From Sambucus nigra (Eukaryota > Streptophyta > Magnoliopsida > Dipsacales > Adoxaceae): a stretch of DNA of 64,000 nucleotides. The translations under genes and the position numbers were made by a program. The stretch spans positions 123,379,810 through 123,443,809 of the forward strand of contig OX422220.1 of the NCBI GenBank assembly GCA_949130495.1, in the 5' to 3' direction. The notes under the pieces are model-generated. The model made no database searches, was not told where the DNA came from, and saw nothing but the letters and a program-made list of their open reading frames with translations. This document shows, piece by piece, positions 50,575-62,014 of the stretch (positions are counted from its first letter, which is position 1; the number at the start of each line of letters is the position of its first letter).

Positions 50575-51060
50575 TGATGTAAAAACTAGACTTGATCTAA
50601 TTTTATAAACACAAATAAAATATGTAATGGTAAATAAAGCGAGAGAGAGTTTTTAAAGTGGTGCATCTTTGTAAGAAAGCCTACGTCCACTGTTATTTTA
50701 TTGATTTTAGTGGTTATAAAAAGCTAAGTACTCTTGTGGATAAGAATATCCCAACATCTGTTCGATTGTGCCCCTGATGAAAGGGATACAATATATTTAT
50801 AGTGAGCCATAGGTCAAGGGTTTCAATGTCAAGGGATGGAATGCTTTTATATAATTAAGCATTTACATCCTTACATAAAAAATGTGATGATTGGTTATAT
50901 AAACCACGTGTAGTATGATCCTTGGTATGATGACACTTCATTATCTTATTGATCGGCCTTCTTTGTGTTGGTCAGCATTCCTTGTGTTGGTCGGTATTCC
51001 TTGTGTTGGTCGACAGAGTTACTATTTACTGACTAGGATTTTGGCCATGTAGGAGGACAT
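50575..51060 (-). mobile_element. LTR-like segment, right of a pair
   Basis: It has the same block as at 49150-49560 and a purine run at 50640-50650. Near its sense start it holds three 19-bp repeats. Confidence 0.4.
50959..51015. repeat. Three tandem 19-bp repeats
   Basis: TTCCTTGTGTTGGTCGGTA-like units start at 50959, 50978 and 50997. Confidence 0.9.
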
Positions 51061-51399
51061 GTGTGTAATACCCCACGATTTTTGGTACTGAGAAATTAAA
51101 TTTTTGGGAGAAATAATATTTATTTAAATTAGAGAATTTTAAAATTTGGCAATTGAGGTCAAAATTTGAAGATGATATAAAGTATTTCAGATGGTGATTG
51201 TGAGTGTACAGTTGATTTCGGATGGGTCGAGATAGTCAAAATGACTGTCCTTGGGATTTATTTCAGTTCTGAAATATTTTTCAGTTAGTTTGACTCGAAT
51301 TGGAGTACACGAGTCATTTAAAGTGTGTATTATCATTTAAGATTGGGATTTAGGATTTAAAGGTTTAGGAGTATTACGAAATAAGACAATCTCATTTGT

Positions 51400-51405
<6 letters not shown>

Positions 51406-51462
<57 letters not shown>
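51406..51462. repeat. (AG)n microsatellite in G LTR
   Basis: Almost pure AG repeat, at the place of the purine-rich stretch in the other Tekay-type LTRs. Confidence 0.95.
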
Positions 51463-51465
<3 letters not shown>

Positions 51466-51544
51466 GAAAAGAAGAGAGAGGAGAAAGCTTGGAGATTTCC
51501 AGCCAATACGCGATCTCGAGGATGATTCAACCTCTACGATTTTA

Positions 51545-51552
51545 AGGCAAGT
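51545..51552 (+). promoter_or_regulatory. Putative GC-type splice donor (AGGCAAGT), element G LTR
   Basis: TTTTAAGGCAAGTGTTTAATCTTGC: the donor-like 8-mer plus a possible GCAAG/CTTGC stem, in the plus-strand LTR. Confidence 0.45.
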
Positions 51553-51862
51553 GTTTAATCTTGCTAAATAATTCATAGGTGTATTTGATTTCATGAATTA
51601 TGGATAAAAATATGAATTTTGGGTATAAATATCAAAACCTTGATTTTATGGGTTAAATCTTGCATTTGATGTTTATAAATGGATTTGAGGTTGTATTATG
51701 AGTAGGGATGATTTATATAATGATTTTTATGTTAAAAACATGTTGGGGTTGAAGGTTGAGGGTTGGAAAAGGATGAATTTGATTTTTTGGGAAAATTAGA
51801 TTTTGGAGAAAAATGCCCATTTTGTGGCTTGCTGAACAGGTCGAATGCATTTGGCCCCCTTC

Positions 51863-52020
51863 CCGAATCGATTCGGAATGTTACAGGTTTACATGTATGA
51901 GTGACTAAATCTATTCAGACCCAAAGCCGAATCGATTCGGACTAAGTTAGACTCCCAGGTCCTTTAGACCACATCGATTCCCATTAGAGGGAGAATTGAT
52001 TCACTGGGCCAAATCAATTC
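51863..52020. repeat. Palindrome cluster in G LTR
   Basis: CCGAATCGATTCGG is perfect at 51863-51876 and 51927-51940. Decayed copies lie near 51842, 51970, 51990 and 52008. The core is the same as in element D. Confidence 0.85.
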
Positions 52021-52921
52021 TGAAACAGGGCAGCTTTGAGTATTTTTTTAGAGTGAGTTTTACTCCATTTCGATTGGGTTTCTAGATTTGTAACTTTTAT
52101 ATATGATGCGAGAGTTACGTTTTGGGGATTTATTGAGGGTTTCTCACATGGCATGATCGTGGGGACCTATCGAAATGGTTTGAGAACATGTATATGTATT
52201 CGAGTTCATCGCATCGAAATAGTAGGAAATTTCACTAGGGATGTGAGTCCCATTTAGAGTTTAAAACGTGAGTTAACATAGGATGTAAGGTTAAGGACTT
52301 TTCGAGGAAGTTGTGAAGGGATGGTGAGAGATTGTTATTCCAATTTTTGTGTCGAATCCTTCTACTGATAGGATTTTATTTAGATATTACAGGTAGACCC
52401 ATGAGAGAGAGGTCGAATATCCTTAATGATGATGAATTTGGCAATTAAATCGAAAATGCGATATTGTTAAGGGTTCACTTGACTAAACGAACCGAGATCT
52501 TAGTTCTAAAGGATTAAATGGATTACTGACTATTAGTTGGGAGTACTTATACACGGGATAATTATTATATATCGGTGGGCATCCGGAGGTGGATTGTGTG
52601 TGTATAGGGATTGATATATACATTTGATTTTGAGATAATGTCCTTAATGTTGGATATAATGGGAGATTATTCTTATCATAGGTGATTTGGATGTATATGT
52701 TTCAAGTGAAGGACCGTGTAAGGATAATGCATTGTTTAGATATGCGATATGACGATGGTGAGTTTTATGAGAGTTGTATACATATCGCCAGATTCTTTTC
52801 CTTTATATATAAGGATTTGAGATAGGGTGTATATATATGTGTAAATATATATATAAATGTGTGGTCATAAAGCACGAATGTATATTTCTTGTGTGACGAT
52901 TTATACATATGATGTGATTGC

Positions 52922-52922
<1 letters not shown>

Positions 52923-52978
<56 letters not shown>
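52923..52978. repeat. (TA)n microsatellite
   Basis: Pure TA repeat of about 56 bp in G; the overlapping reading frames are artefacts. Confidence 0.95.
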
Positions 52979-52982
<4 letters not shown>

Positions 52983-53890
52983 CTTATTGTGTACTTATTG
53001 TGTGAGCATACCCAACACATGCTATCATGGGAGGTTGCGCGATGTTGGTGAGGCCCCTGGCTTGAGGAGCAGGGTGCGTATAGTCCCCGGGTCATATTCG
53101 TCCATTATTGTTTGTGTGATTTTATTTGGGGGTGAGAAGTCTTGGGTATGATTCGTTCTCACTTTCCAGTTAGGAACTATGACCGCTTACCACACGTTGT
53201 GTTCTGATTTATTACCATGGCGGTGTGATAATAGTCCGGTGTATGGTAACTCGGGATAAAGTGAGTAATCTCTGGAAGATGATAGCATTGTGCAGTATAT
53301 TTGTATCCTATAACCGTTTATGTTACGAGTATTGCAAAGTGTGCATTATGTGTGGTATGTATACGTGGTTATAGGATTAAATGATTGTATTATATATTTA
53401 GAGTAATTATATATCCTATGGGTGAAGGTGATGTGAGTTTTCTAAGATGTACATCTTTTGTGATTTTGGTGTACTAGTTTATTAGGGTCGAACGATTGCA
53501 CTTAGAGACAATTGCCGATATATCGACCCCCGAGGATTTAAATATAGGTTTTACTTGGGTACTAGAGATGGTACTCAATATAAGTAGCTGAGGTTTTAGG
53601 ATGTGTGTGGAGGGCATAATGGATACCTACGATCAACATTGTCAAGGAGTAGTGTATCGGGGGGTTCCTTGTTTGGATTTCGCTTTGCGAGACGTCCCAC
53701 GCACGAAACGTAGCGCAATGTTGGGAGTAGGGAGAATTTTAGTCCTTAGTACTCGGGTGTATGTTGTTTAGTGATAGAATGTTTTATAAGAATAAGAAGT
53801 TAATGTGTGCCTATTCTGTCATTAAGGACTTGTTTAAGTTATAATTACAATCAGATGGACTCTAGTAAGATAAATGTGTGTGCTTATATG

Positions 53891-53892
<2 letters not shown>

Positions 53893-53950
<58 letters not shown>
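53893..53950. repeat. (TA)n microsatellite
   Basis: Second pure TA repeat of about 58 bp in G. Confidence 0.95.
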
Positions 53951-53954
<4 letters not shown>

Positions 53955-55125
53955 TTTGGGTGTAAACTTAGGGTATGATAGGATGAGAGGATTGTTGGGT
54001 TATCCCTAGAAGGTGTCGGGTAAACAAACTTAGGTTAATGTGCATACCTTTAGGTGCGCGCTTTAGTTGAGGGGTGAGTTTGGGGGTTCCACAAGAGTGC
54101 CACGCCACTTTAATTATAAAATTGAGCATTTATTAATTATTATGCATATTATACACTTGATATAAACGTTTTTACACCTCGGGATCTGACCCGTTTATTT
54201 TCCCCTCCTACTATACATATATATATTGTGTACAATAGGTGTCCCACTGCAAGGATACCGATGATGTTAGTCTATCCAGTATATTGGGAATCGTAGGAGA
54301 TGCGAACTATTGCTGGATTTTGTTATAGTCGCCACCTACCATTTGTAAATCTAGATAGGATTCATTTTAGTGTATCGGGTTCATACCAAGAGTTACTTTT
54401 AGCATTTATATACTTCTCTCCTCTGAATTGCTGTATTATCTGTTACCCGACAGCATATTCGGGTATTTTTTTTATTGTACTTGTTACATTTTATATGAGA
54501 ACATCTTTTTATAGTTGTACGTGAGTACATTTTTTTTATCTTGCTTTGTATTTATTCTATTATTGGCATGATGTTCATTGTATGTTTAAAAAAAATTGGC
54601 ATCCGCTTATTATGGTTTTGGGTAGCTGTGACAACCCGCTATCCGAAATAAAGGGTGGCCAGCCCTATACCTCGATAAAATAGGAAATCATTGATAAATA
54701 TCATTCTCAGCATCACTACAATATGCAAAGTATAAGGAATAACCACACTATTTTCCAGAAAACGGGTTATCAAAAACTTTGGTTTTGAAATAAGAAGAGA
54801 ACATTTTCAACAACCCATAATAGGAATAGAGGGTGGAAACCCCCACAAGCATATATAAGAACCCAAGAGATACACAAGGACCGAATGAAACGTCGGTCAA
54901 TAACAACTATACAACATATAATAAGCTCCAGGTGTTACATAATAAATCCATTATACAATTACAACGGTTTGGGCAACATGCCCGAATAAACTGATCATAA
55001 CTAGAAAACATAAATGGAGGCATCTACACAAAACATCCCGTGAGACCCGCACGATGTCACGGCTCCTCAAAACATATGGAAGGAAAGATCATTTCGGGCG
55101 ACCGTGCGACGGAACACCTGAACGG

Positions 55126-55159
<34 letters not shown>

Positions 55160-56304
55160 ACAAGAAGTAAAAACCGGTCAGGGCCCGATATATGTGATCA
55201 ATAGATAAATGACATGTATGACAATGATACACAAGTAAGCATGAATGATAATCTAGCATGGTAGCACCCAGTAAGGGACTAAACTGATGATTAGCTATAT
55301 GAATTGAAACTCACTTATACAAGAACTTAAAGTACTGCTGAGCCTTTCTTTTTTTTTTTCTTTTTTTTCCCATCATATTTCAATTTAAATCTTCCTTTTC
55401 CATTCCTTATCAGGAATGCAATTATTATCATGTGCTCTTACTGGAACTAATCTCAATAGCATGCTCTTTGTGGCATAAATTTTCTCTTTATGGCATTCGT
55501 TGTTCCATCGAGTCCAACTCGATAATTAGAATAGTCATAAATGTAAATATAACGATTCTAAGACCGCCCGTCCGGGTTTCCCCACTGTGCGCGTCCCTAA
55601 ATAACCATCATCTTCCAGGGCCTAACATAAGACAACCTGGGATCCTATCGAAATCGCCGGGAAGTGGCCATATGCCTGCGGGGTAGTCAAGACCACACCC
55701 AGAATCTCCTACCCATCCCAGAAAAATAAAACAAGCGCTCATATGGCCTAGGATTATATCCACCCTGCATTCATTAGCCAGGGGGATTCACCTCTCGCAC
55801 GGACTTCCCTTAAGATGGTATTTAGAGAGGTTTGTAACATCCATTTTATTTATTTCTATTACATGATTTAGTAATTTATCATTTACCTTATCAATTTCCC
55901 ATTTTAACAAATGTATAAGCTTAAATCGGGACTATACGTATTACGTACCGTCATAACATCCTCGATAATAAATTCAGACTCCAAAGTAAATTCCAAGCCT
56001 CCTTTAGGCTTTAACATAAACCACCAAGTCAAATTCTAACTCAAGTTAATTTCTAAAGTCTCCAAATTGACCTTAATACGTTCTAGACCCTTATAGAACT
56101 ACAAGATAAAAGTGATGCCTAAACATCACTTTAAATTCCCCCTTAAAAGAACCCTAGATGAACCCTTTCGAGTCTAGGATGTCGACCCAACTCAACTAAT
56201 ACTCTAAACCCTATGTTTACTTCATTTAAGAAGGTCCCTAATTACTAATCCTAAAGAAAAAGGGTTAAAATTTAAAAGAAAAAATTTGGAAAAGTGCAGG
56301 GCTA

Positions 56305-56529
56305 CCGAATCGATTCGCCCCCTTGGCCGAATCGATTCGGCCAGAAAATTTGAGTTTCTGCAAAGTTGCCGAATCGATTCGGATGGAAACCGAATCGATT
56401 CGGTCAGAAGGTCTGGGTTTCTGCATAACTGCCGAATCGATTCGGATAAATTCCGAATCGATTCGGTTCACAAGACCTGAGCACTAGACCTAACCGAATC
56501 GATTCGGCCAGGGGGCCGAATCGATTCGG
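56305..56529. repeat. Eight-copy palindrome cluster, element D 3' LTR
   Basis: CCGAATCGATTCGG occurs at 56327, 56369, 56390, 56432, 56453, 56494 and 56516, with a 13-base copy at 56305. They form four pairs with 7-9 bases inside each pair and 27-28 bases between pairs. Confidence 0.95.
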
Positions 56530-56797
56530 GCCTGCGATTTTGCCAAGATTTGGCTATGGAGTCTTGGACTCCATTTTCTACCCCAACTCAAATTTCTCCC
56601 AAACCAAACTTTTATACCAACACCAAGATAGCATCAATGATACTATTGACCATCTTAAACCTCATGAATCATCCCAATCATCTTTGAATGAATCAAAACC
56701 CACAAAAACATAAGAAAAACCCTAACTAACTTAATCAAGATCAATACATCATTCTCATCACAAATCATCTATCTTAAGTCACAAATAGCAAGTAGAA

Positions 56798-56805
56798 ACT
56801 TGCCT
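56798..56805 (-). promoter_or_regulatory. Putative GC-type splice donor (AGGCAAGT), element D 3' LTR copy
   Basis: AGGCAAGT followed by TTCTACTTGC, a perfect 6-bp stem with a 4-base loop. The 5' LTR copy, which a transcript would use, lies beyond 64000. Confidence 0.45.
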
Positions 56806-57373
56806 TGATTCAGCAAATTGTAGGTCTCTTGGTTGTAGAAGCAAGAATCTCTCTCAATCTCCAAATCTCCTATCTTTCTCTCTACTCTTCTCTTTCTCTC
56901 TTTAGGTTTAGGAAGGGAATTAGGGAAATTGGAAGACTCAGAAAGCTTAAGTCGTGACCTAAGACAAATATCCCACTAAATTAACTAATAGTGCGATAAA
57001 ATAATACGCAACTGCATAATTAAGGCACAACCAGTCAAAAATGCCCAAAACTACAAAATACAATATGGTACATTATTTGACTATTTCGCACGTTCCGGAA
57101 TCAACTGCAACCTCCAAATTATCATTTGGACAATTTAAAATTCAATTTAGGTTCCGGTCTCATAATTAAGCCAAATATCATTTTGAATTCAGATGATATT
57201 AATAAGCATGACACAGAAATATTTACCCATAATTATGATATGTATGCAAACTCCAAATAAATATCAACTTTTCTACATTGAATTAACATTCAAATCATAA
57301 CCCAACACTTGTCTCTAATTACTATACTAAGTAATTACTATAAAATACGGTCTCATAAGCGAGGGTTATTACA

Positions 57374-57391
57374 TACTCCCCCCCTTATGAG
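57374..57391 (-). other. Polypurine tract of element D
   Basis: Sense CATAAGGGGGGGAGTA directly precedes the 3' LTR. Confidence 0.9.
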
Positions 57392-57421
57392 GGAATTTTG
57401 TCCCCAAAATTCAGGCGTACC

Positions 57422-58516
57422 TCATAAGAAAAGATGTGGATATTTCTCCCGCATCTCGTCCTCACGTTCCCAAGTTGATTCATTTGCATGATGATGACTC
57501 CAATGAACTCTCACTAGGGGCACCACACGAGATCTTAACTTTCGCTCCCCAAACTCAAGGATAGCAACCGGTTGTTCTTCATAAGAAACATCGGGCTGTA
57601 AATCAATATCTTCGAAAGGAATGTGCCAAAGGGCACCTTCACACCTTCTGTACTTCTTCAAAGAGGAGACGTGAAATACATCATGGATTTGTTGTAAAGG
57701 TTCCGGCAAGGCAAGTTGGTATTCCACGGGACCAACCTTTGCAATCACCGGGAAAGGTCCAACAAAACGGGGTGCAAGCTTTCCTTTCTTCCCAAAATGT
57801 TTAATGCCCTTCATCGGGGACACTCGCACCAACACTTGGTCTCCAACCTCCAACTCTATATGTCTCCTACCCGCATCGGCATAACTCTTTTGATGATCTT
57901 GGGCTATCCGTATACGATTTCGAATAAGCTCAATCTTCGAAGAAGTGTCTTGGATCATTTCAGGTCCAAGGAACTTGTTATCACCCACTTCCAACCAACA
58001 AGCGGGAGACCTACAAGGCCTGCCATACAGAGCTTCATAGGGTGCCATTCCGATAGTAAATTGGTATGAGTTATTATAAGCAAACTCAACCAATGGAAGG
58101 TATTGTTCCCAACTGCCCTTAAAATCGAGTATGCACATACGAAGCATATCCTCCAACATCTGGTTTACCCTTTCGGTCTGACCGTCTGTTTGAGGATGAT
58201 AGGAAGAGATTAACTTCAAGTCGGTCCCCATTGCTCCTTGGAAACTTTGCCAAAAGTGGGACACAAATATCTTATCTCGATCGGAGACAATATTTAAAGG
58301 TACCCCGTGAAGTCTGACGATTTCCTCGATGAACAATTGGGCATAACGAGCAGTATCATAATCGGTGCGCACAGGCAAGAAGTGTGCCGACTTAGTTAAA
58401 TGGTCGACAATTACCCAAATTGAATCATGACCCTTTTGCGATCTAGGCAAGCCCGTAATGAATTCCATCGAAATGCTCTCCCATTTCCATATGGGAATCT
58501 CGAGCGGTTGTAACAA
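57422..58516 (-). CDS. Element D pol, distal part: integrase core and chromodomain
   Basis: This 364-residue frame continues the upstream polyprotein in the same phase after one TAG codon, so it was not a separate gene; the Met at 58516 is internal. The integrase core has the standard D-D(35)-E spacing: second aspartate D79 (SDRDKIF), glutamate E115 (DGQTERVNQ). The first acidic residue, position 18, is Glu (SMEFITGL) where A and C have Asp. Residues 190-290 are the integrase C-terminal region. Residues 310-363 form a chromodomain-like end (RSRVVPLVRVHW...STWEREDEMREKYPHLF), which in chromoviruses directs insertion into heterochromatin. It ends 48 bp before the LTR. Confidence 0.9.
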   Translation of the reverse strand: MLQPLEIPIWKWESISMEFITGLPRSQKGHDSIWVIVDHLTKSAHFLPVRTDYDTARYAQLFIEEIVRLHGVPLNIVSDRDKIFVSHFWQSFQGAMGTDLKLISSYHPQTDGQTERVNQMLEDMLRMCILDFKGSWEQYLPLVEFAYNNSYQFTIGMAPYEALYGRPCRSPACWLEVGDNKFLGPEMIQDTSSKIELIRNRIRIAQDHQKSYADAGRRHIELEVGDQVLVRVSPMKGIKHFGKKGKLAPRFVGPFPVIAKVGPVEYQLALPEPLQQIHDVFHVSSLKKYRRCEGALWHIPFEDIDLQPDVSYEEQPVAILEFGERKLRSRVVPLVRVHWSHHHANESTWEREDEMREKYPHLFL

Positions 58517-58528
58517 ACCTGTCGGCCG

Positions 58529-61500
58529 CTAGTGGTCGATCTTAACCAACTGACAAGTAGTGCATTGAGACACAAACTCTGAGATATCCCTCTTCATACC
58601 CGCCCACCAATACAAACGACGCATATCTTGGTACATCTTGTCCCCGCCTGGATGTACCGCAAACCTTAACCCGTGGGATTCTGCCATCACCGTTCGTCTC
58701 AAATCCCCATCGTCGGGAACCACAAGTCTTCCATGGAAACGCAGTCCGCCCTCGGATCCAATCGAGTACGGCTCCGCTCCCTCGGACAACAGCTGGCATG
58801 TATAGTCTTGGCAAACTTTATCTCCTTTCTGAGCTTCCACAATCTTTGCTATAATCGTGGGAGTAACCGTCATCACAGAAAGGAATGCTCTCACTCCTGC
58901 ATCCTCTAGGCTGAGTTCTCTCCACTTAGCTTTCCATACCTCAGCTAAGTCTCCCTCGGGCTTCCTGCTCAAAAAATCTGCTACTACATTCGCCTTTCCG
59001 GGGTGATAATGAATATCAAATTGGTAGTCTTTCACAAACTCCAACCAACGACGCTGGCGCATGTTCAAATCCTTTTGGGAAAATAAGTATTGCAGCGATT
59101 TGTGGTCGGTGAAAAGACTAAACTTTTCCCCCAAGAGATAATGCCTCCATATCTTCAAGGAAAATACAACTGCGGCAAATTCCAAATCATGCACCGGATA
59201 GTTCCTCTCGTGAGGTTTCAACTTACGAGAAGCGTACGCAATGGGTTGTCTCTCTTGTTGAAGAACACCTCCTAATCCCTGAAGAGATGCATCGATGAAG
59301 ACGAGATATTCTAATCCCGACTTTGGCAATGCCAGGACTGGAGCCAAAGTTAGTCTATCCTTGAGCTCATCAAAAGCCGCTTGACATGAACTGTCCCATA
59401 TAAATCTTACTCCTTTCCGGGTTAAATTCATCAATGGGCTAGCAACCTTGTAAAAGCCCTTAATGAATCGACGGTAATAACCCGCCAATCCCAGAAAACT
59501 ATGAACTTCAGTGGGCATCGTGGGCTGACCCCACTCTTTTACCGCGATCACCTTACCCGGATCCACCGACACGCCCTGGGCTGACACCACATGCCCCAGA
59601 AATTGAACTTCCTTCAACCAGAAGCCACATTTCTCAAACTTTGCATACAATTGATGATCCCTCAATCTCTGCAGGACCAACCGCAAGTGAGCAGCATGCT
59701 CTGACTCTGTCTGAGAATAGACTAGGATGTCATCAATAAATACAATGACAAACTGGTCAAGAAAATCCTGAAATACCCTGTTCATAAGGTCCATAAACAC
59801 TGCAGGGGCATTGGTTAGACCAAAGGGCAGAACCAAGAATTCATAAGATCCATAACGGGTCAGAAAGGCCGTCTTGGATACATCTTGTTCTCGTATCCTC
59901 AATTGGTGATACCCCGTCCTCAAATCGATCTTGGAGAAGTAGGAAGCTCCCCTAAGTTGATCAAACAAGTCGTCGATGCGAGGTAAAGGGTATTTATTCC
60001 GGATGGTGACTTTATTCAACTCTCTATAGTCCACGCATAACCGGAGAGAACCGTCTCTCTTCTTCACAAATAATATCGGAGCGCCCCACGGTGAGGTACT
60101 ATGCCTAATAAAGCCCTGATCCAGTAGCTTCTGAATCTGATCTCTCAGCTCCCTCATCTCCACAGGAGCCATTCGATAAGGAGCTTTGGCGATCGGTCGA
60201 GTTCCCGGCATTAGATCAATCACAAACTCTATTTCCCGACTTGGAGGTAATCCCGGTATCTCCCGAAAAATATCTTCAAAATCTCTAACGATTGGAAGAG
60301 AATTTAGGGGAACCACGACATCTCTAGATGCGTCTTCCACAATACAGTATAGATAAGCACTCGTGCTCCCTTCCATACAAGGCATAACTACCAGGAACAT
60401 CTCTTGTCCTGGAACCGCAAAAACTATACTCTTCCCGTAACAATTTACTATAGCACGATACTTCACTAGCCAATCCATACCCAAAATTACATCGTACCCG
60501 ACCATATCAAGGATGAGCAAATCAGCCTCAAAACACAAGTCACCAAGGTTAATTCCTACGCTTTTACATACGAAGAAAATCAATGAGCCATCGCCCATAG
60601 AGGATTCAACGCTAGTGAAGGTACTTTCAGCAGATTTTATCAAACCTGAAGTCTGGGCAAAACTTCTAGAAATAAAGGAGTGTGTAGCACCCGTATCAAA
60701 TAGTATTCGACCCATGTTCCCATGAATGAGAAACTTACCCTCGATCGCTGGTGGTGCCGGAGGAGCTGGAGGAAGCAGAGCCTCCTGAATATGGTAAACC
60801 CGACCGTACTGCAATTGTCCCTGTTGAGGAGGAGCAACCGGATTAGGCGCTTGGGGTGGAAACTGTACATACGGCTGCTGTGGGGCCCTTGGAAGATGCC
60901 CTCCAACCAACTGAGGACACGCCCTTTTGTAGTGGCCCAGCTCCCCACACTGGAAACATTTATTGGCCGTATTATCCTGATTCCTACCTTGGTTATTTCG
61001 AAATTGCCCCGCACCTCGGCCCTGTTGGCCTCTACCTCCATTTCCACCTCTACCACCCTGTGGTTGCTGACCACCTTGACCCTGCCTGTTATTATTGCCA
61101 CCAGCATTAAACCCACCGAAACGTTGACGCTTGGACGAGTCCCCCTGCTGAGGATCCCTCTCAACCTGCTTGTTCCCCGAGGATTGGGATGAAGAAGATG
61201 TTCCCCCTCCGTTCCCAGTTCCTCCCGATCTCACTGCTTGCCCCGCGACTACAACCTTCTTCTTGTTTTGAACAAACAATCTATGCTCTTGACAGTGAAG
61301 TAAAGCAGCATTCATCACATCACCAAAGGTCACCAGAGATGGATTTCCAAGCAAATGTTCTTTTATTCGCCAGTGCAAACCTCCCACAAACTTGGAGATC
61401 CTCTTCGCTTCTGGAGTTACTTTATCCGGTATAAAGCTTGCTAACCGGGTAAACTCCTCCTCGTACTCAGCAACCGATCTCTCCCCTTGTACTAAATCTT

Positions 61501-62014
61501 GAAGCTTCCTCTGCATTTCCCTCTGAACTGCGGGAGGGAAATACTTCCCATCAAACAAAACCCAAAAATTTGTGATTGATATAGTATCCCTTTGTTCGGG
61601 TGTCGTCATTGACTCCCACCAGTGTAAGGCCGGTTCGACCAGCTTGAAGGTAACGAGAATTTGCTTTTTCTCCTCACTACATTCCACCATCCTAAGATGG
61701 CGCTGCATATCTCTCTTCCACCGGTTAGCCTTTATAACATCCGAACCTCCCTCAAATTCTGAGGGATGTCCCTTAAGGAAAGACTCCCTCACCCGTTCCC
61801 ACTGAGAACTTCCCGTAGGAACTAGTGCTTCTTGTCCCCTTGCTTGAACTTGTGGCATTTGTTGGGCCACTGCGGTCATCGCGGCGTTGACAGCTTGGGC
61901 CACAATATTTGCCACTTCAGCGGCACTGATATTCCCTTGTGGCTGTGGTGGAGGACCAAACCCATCCTCAACAACCCTATTACGTCTAGCGGGACGTCCT
62001 CTCTTTGGCGGCAT
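58529..62014 (-). CDS. Element D gag-pol: capsid, zinc knuckle, PR, RT, RNase H, integrase zinc finger
   Basis: A single frame of 1161 residues. The start [11 protein letters not shown] is shared with A and sits right after a CAG acceptor-like site. Gag capsid spans roughly 70-250; a Gly/Gln-rich linker leads to the knuckle [14 protein letters not shown] (353-366). Protease active site DTGA is at 440-443. RT has motif A Asp at 697 ([10 protein letters not shown]) and FIDD at 759-762. RNase H Asp is near 908 (FIDASLQG), with the Tekay-like [13 protein letters not shown] after it. The integrase HHCC finger is H1114, H1121, C1151, C1154. The frame ends in TAG where element C has CAG (Gln), a C-to-T change in CHG context as expected from methylcytosine deamination. 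Apart from that stop, gag to RNase H look intact. Gag and pol share one frame, so no frameshift signal is needed. Confidence 0.95.
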   Translation of the reverse strand: MPPKRGRPARRNRVVEDGFGPPPQPQGNISAAEVANIVAQAVNAAMTAVAQQMPQVQARGQEALVPTGSSQWERVRESFLKGHPSEFEGGSDVIKANRWKRDMQRHLRMVECSEEKKQILVTFKLVEPALHWWESMTTPEQRDTISITNFWVLFDGKYFPPAVQREMQRKLQDLVQGERSVAEYEEEFTRLASFIPDKVTPEAKRISKFVGGLHWRIKEHLLGNPSLVTFGDVMNAALLHCQEHRLFVQNKKKVVVAGQAVRSGGTGNGGGTSSSSQSSGNKQVERDPQQGDSSKRQRFGGFNAGGNNNRQGQGGQQPQGGRGGNGGRGQQGRGAGQFRNNQGRNQDNTANKCFQCGELGHYKRACPQLVGGHLPRAPQQPYVQFPPQAPNPVAPPQQGQLQYGRVYHIQEALLPPAPPAPPAIEGKFLIHGNMGRILFDTGATHSFISRSFAQTSGLIKSAESTFTSVESSMGDGSLIFFVCKSVGINLGDLCFEADLLILDMVGYDVILGMDWLVKYRAIVNCYGKSIVFAVPGQEMFLVVMPCMEGSTSAYLYCIVEDASRDVVVPLNSLPIVRDFEDIFREIPGLPPSREIEFVIDLMPGTRPIAKAPYRMAPVEMRELRDQIQKLLDQGFIRHSTSPWGAPILFVKKRDGSLRLCVDYRELNKVTIRNKYPLPRIDDLFDQLRGASYFSKIDLRTGYHQLRIREQDVSKTAFLTRYGSYEFLVLPFGLTNAPAVFMDLMNRVFQDFLDQFVIVFIDDILVYSQTESEHAAHLRLVLQRLRDHQLYAKFEKCGFWLKEVQFLGHVVSAQGVSVDPGKVIAVKEWGQPTMPTEVHSFLGLAGYYRRFIKGFYKVASPLMNLTRKGVRFIWDSSCQAAFDELKDRLTLAPVLALPKSGLEYLVFIDASLQGLGGVLQQERQPIAYASRKLKPHERNYPVHDLEFAAVVFSLKIWRHYLLGEKFSLFTDHKSLQYLFSQKDLNMRQRRWLEFVKDYQFDIHYHPGKANVVADFLSRKPEGDLAEVWKAKWRELSLEDAGVRAFLSVMTVTPTIIAKIVEAQKGDKVCQDYTCQLLSEGAEPYSIGSEGGLRFHGRLVVPDDGDLRRTVMAESHGLRFAVHPGGDKMYQDMRRLYWWAGMKRDISEFVSQCTTCQLVKIDH

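Larger units (their letters stand above)
51064..54626 (+). mobile_element. Element G: Tekay-type LTR, plus strand, interrupted by D
   Basis: It starts TGTAATACCCC, the sense start of the other Tekay-type LTRs. In the same order follow a purine tract, AGGCAAGT (51545-51552), palindromes (51863-52020) and a late GATCTGACCCGTTTAT...AGGTGTCCCACTGC block like that of D. The final 100 bp or so, with GGGGTGTCACA, is missing where D enters at 54627 and should lie beyond D, outside the window. It may be a solo LTR or the 5' LTR of a full element. With 3.5 kb seen it is the longest LTR here, partly through (TA)n growth. Confidence 0.75.
54627..57373 (-). mobile_element. Element D, 3' LTR
   Basis: It runs TGTGACAACCC to GGGTTATTACA on the plus strand (2747 bp). 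It has a TA microsatellite at about 55128-55157, eight palindromes at 56305-56529, AGGCAAGT at 56798-56805, and a CT tract near 56875-56905 (purine-rich on the sense strand). Confidence 0.95.

Noticed and set aside
52857..53151. Frames rich in alternating I and Y
   Set aside because: They translate the (TA)n microsatellite.
56265..56480. Frames on both strands repeating RIDS
   Set aside because: They are translations of the CCGAATCGATTCGG palindromes, which read the same on both strands.
56305..56529. Regular short repeats with short spacers, resembling a CRISPR array
   Set aside because: The repeats are perfect palindromes of 14 bases with spacers of only 7 to 28 bases, occur in both LTRs of a plant retrotransposon, and have no cas genes nearby.
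60722..61192. Long plus-strand frames opposite element D gag
   Set aside because: They mirror the biased codon composition of the Gly/Gln-rich gag linker and lack any domain.
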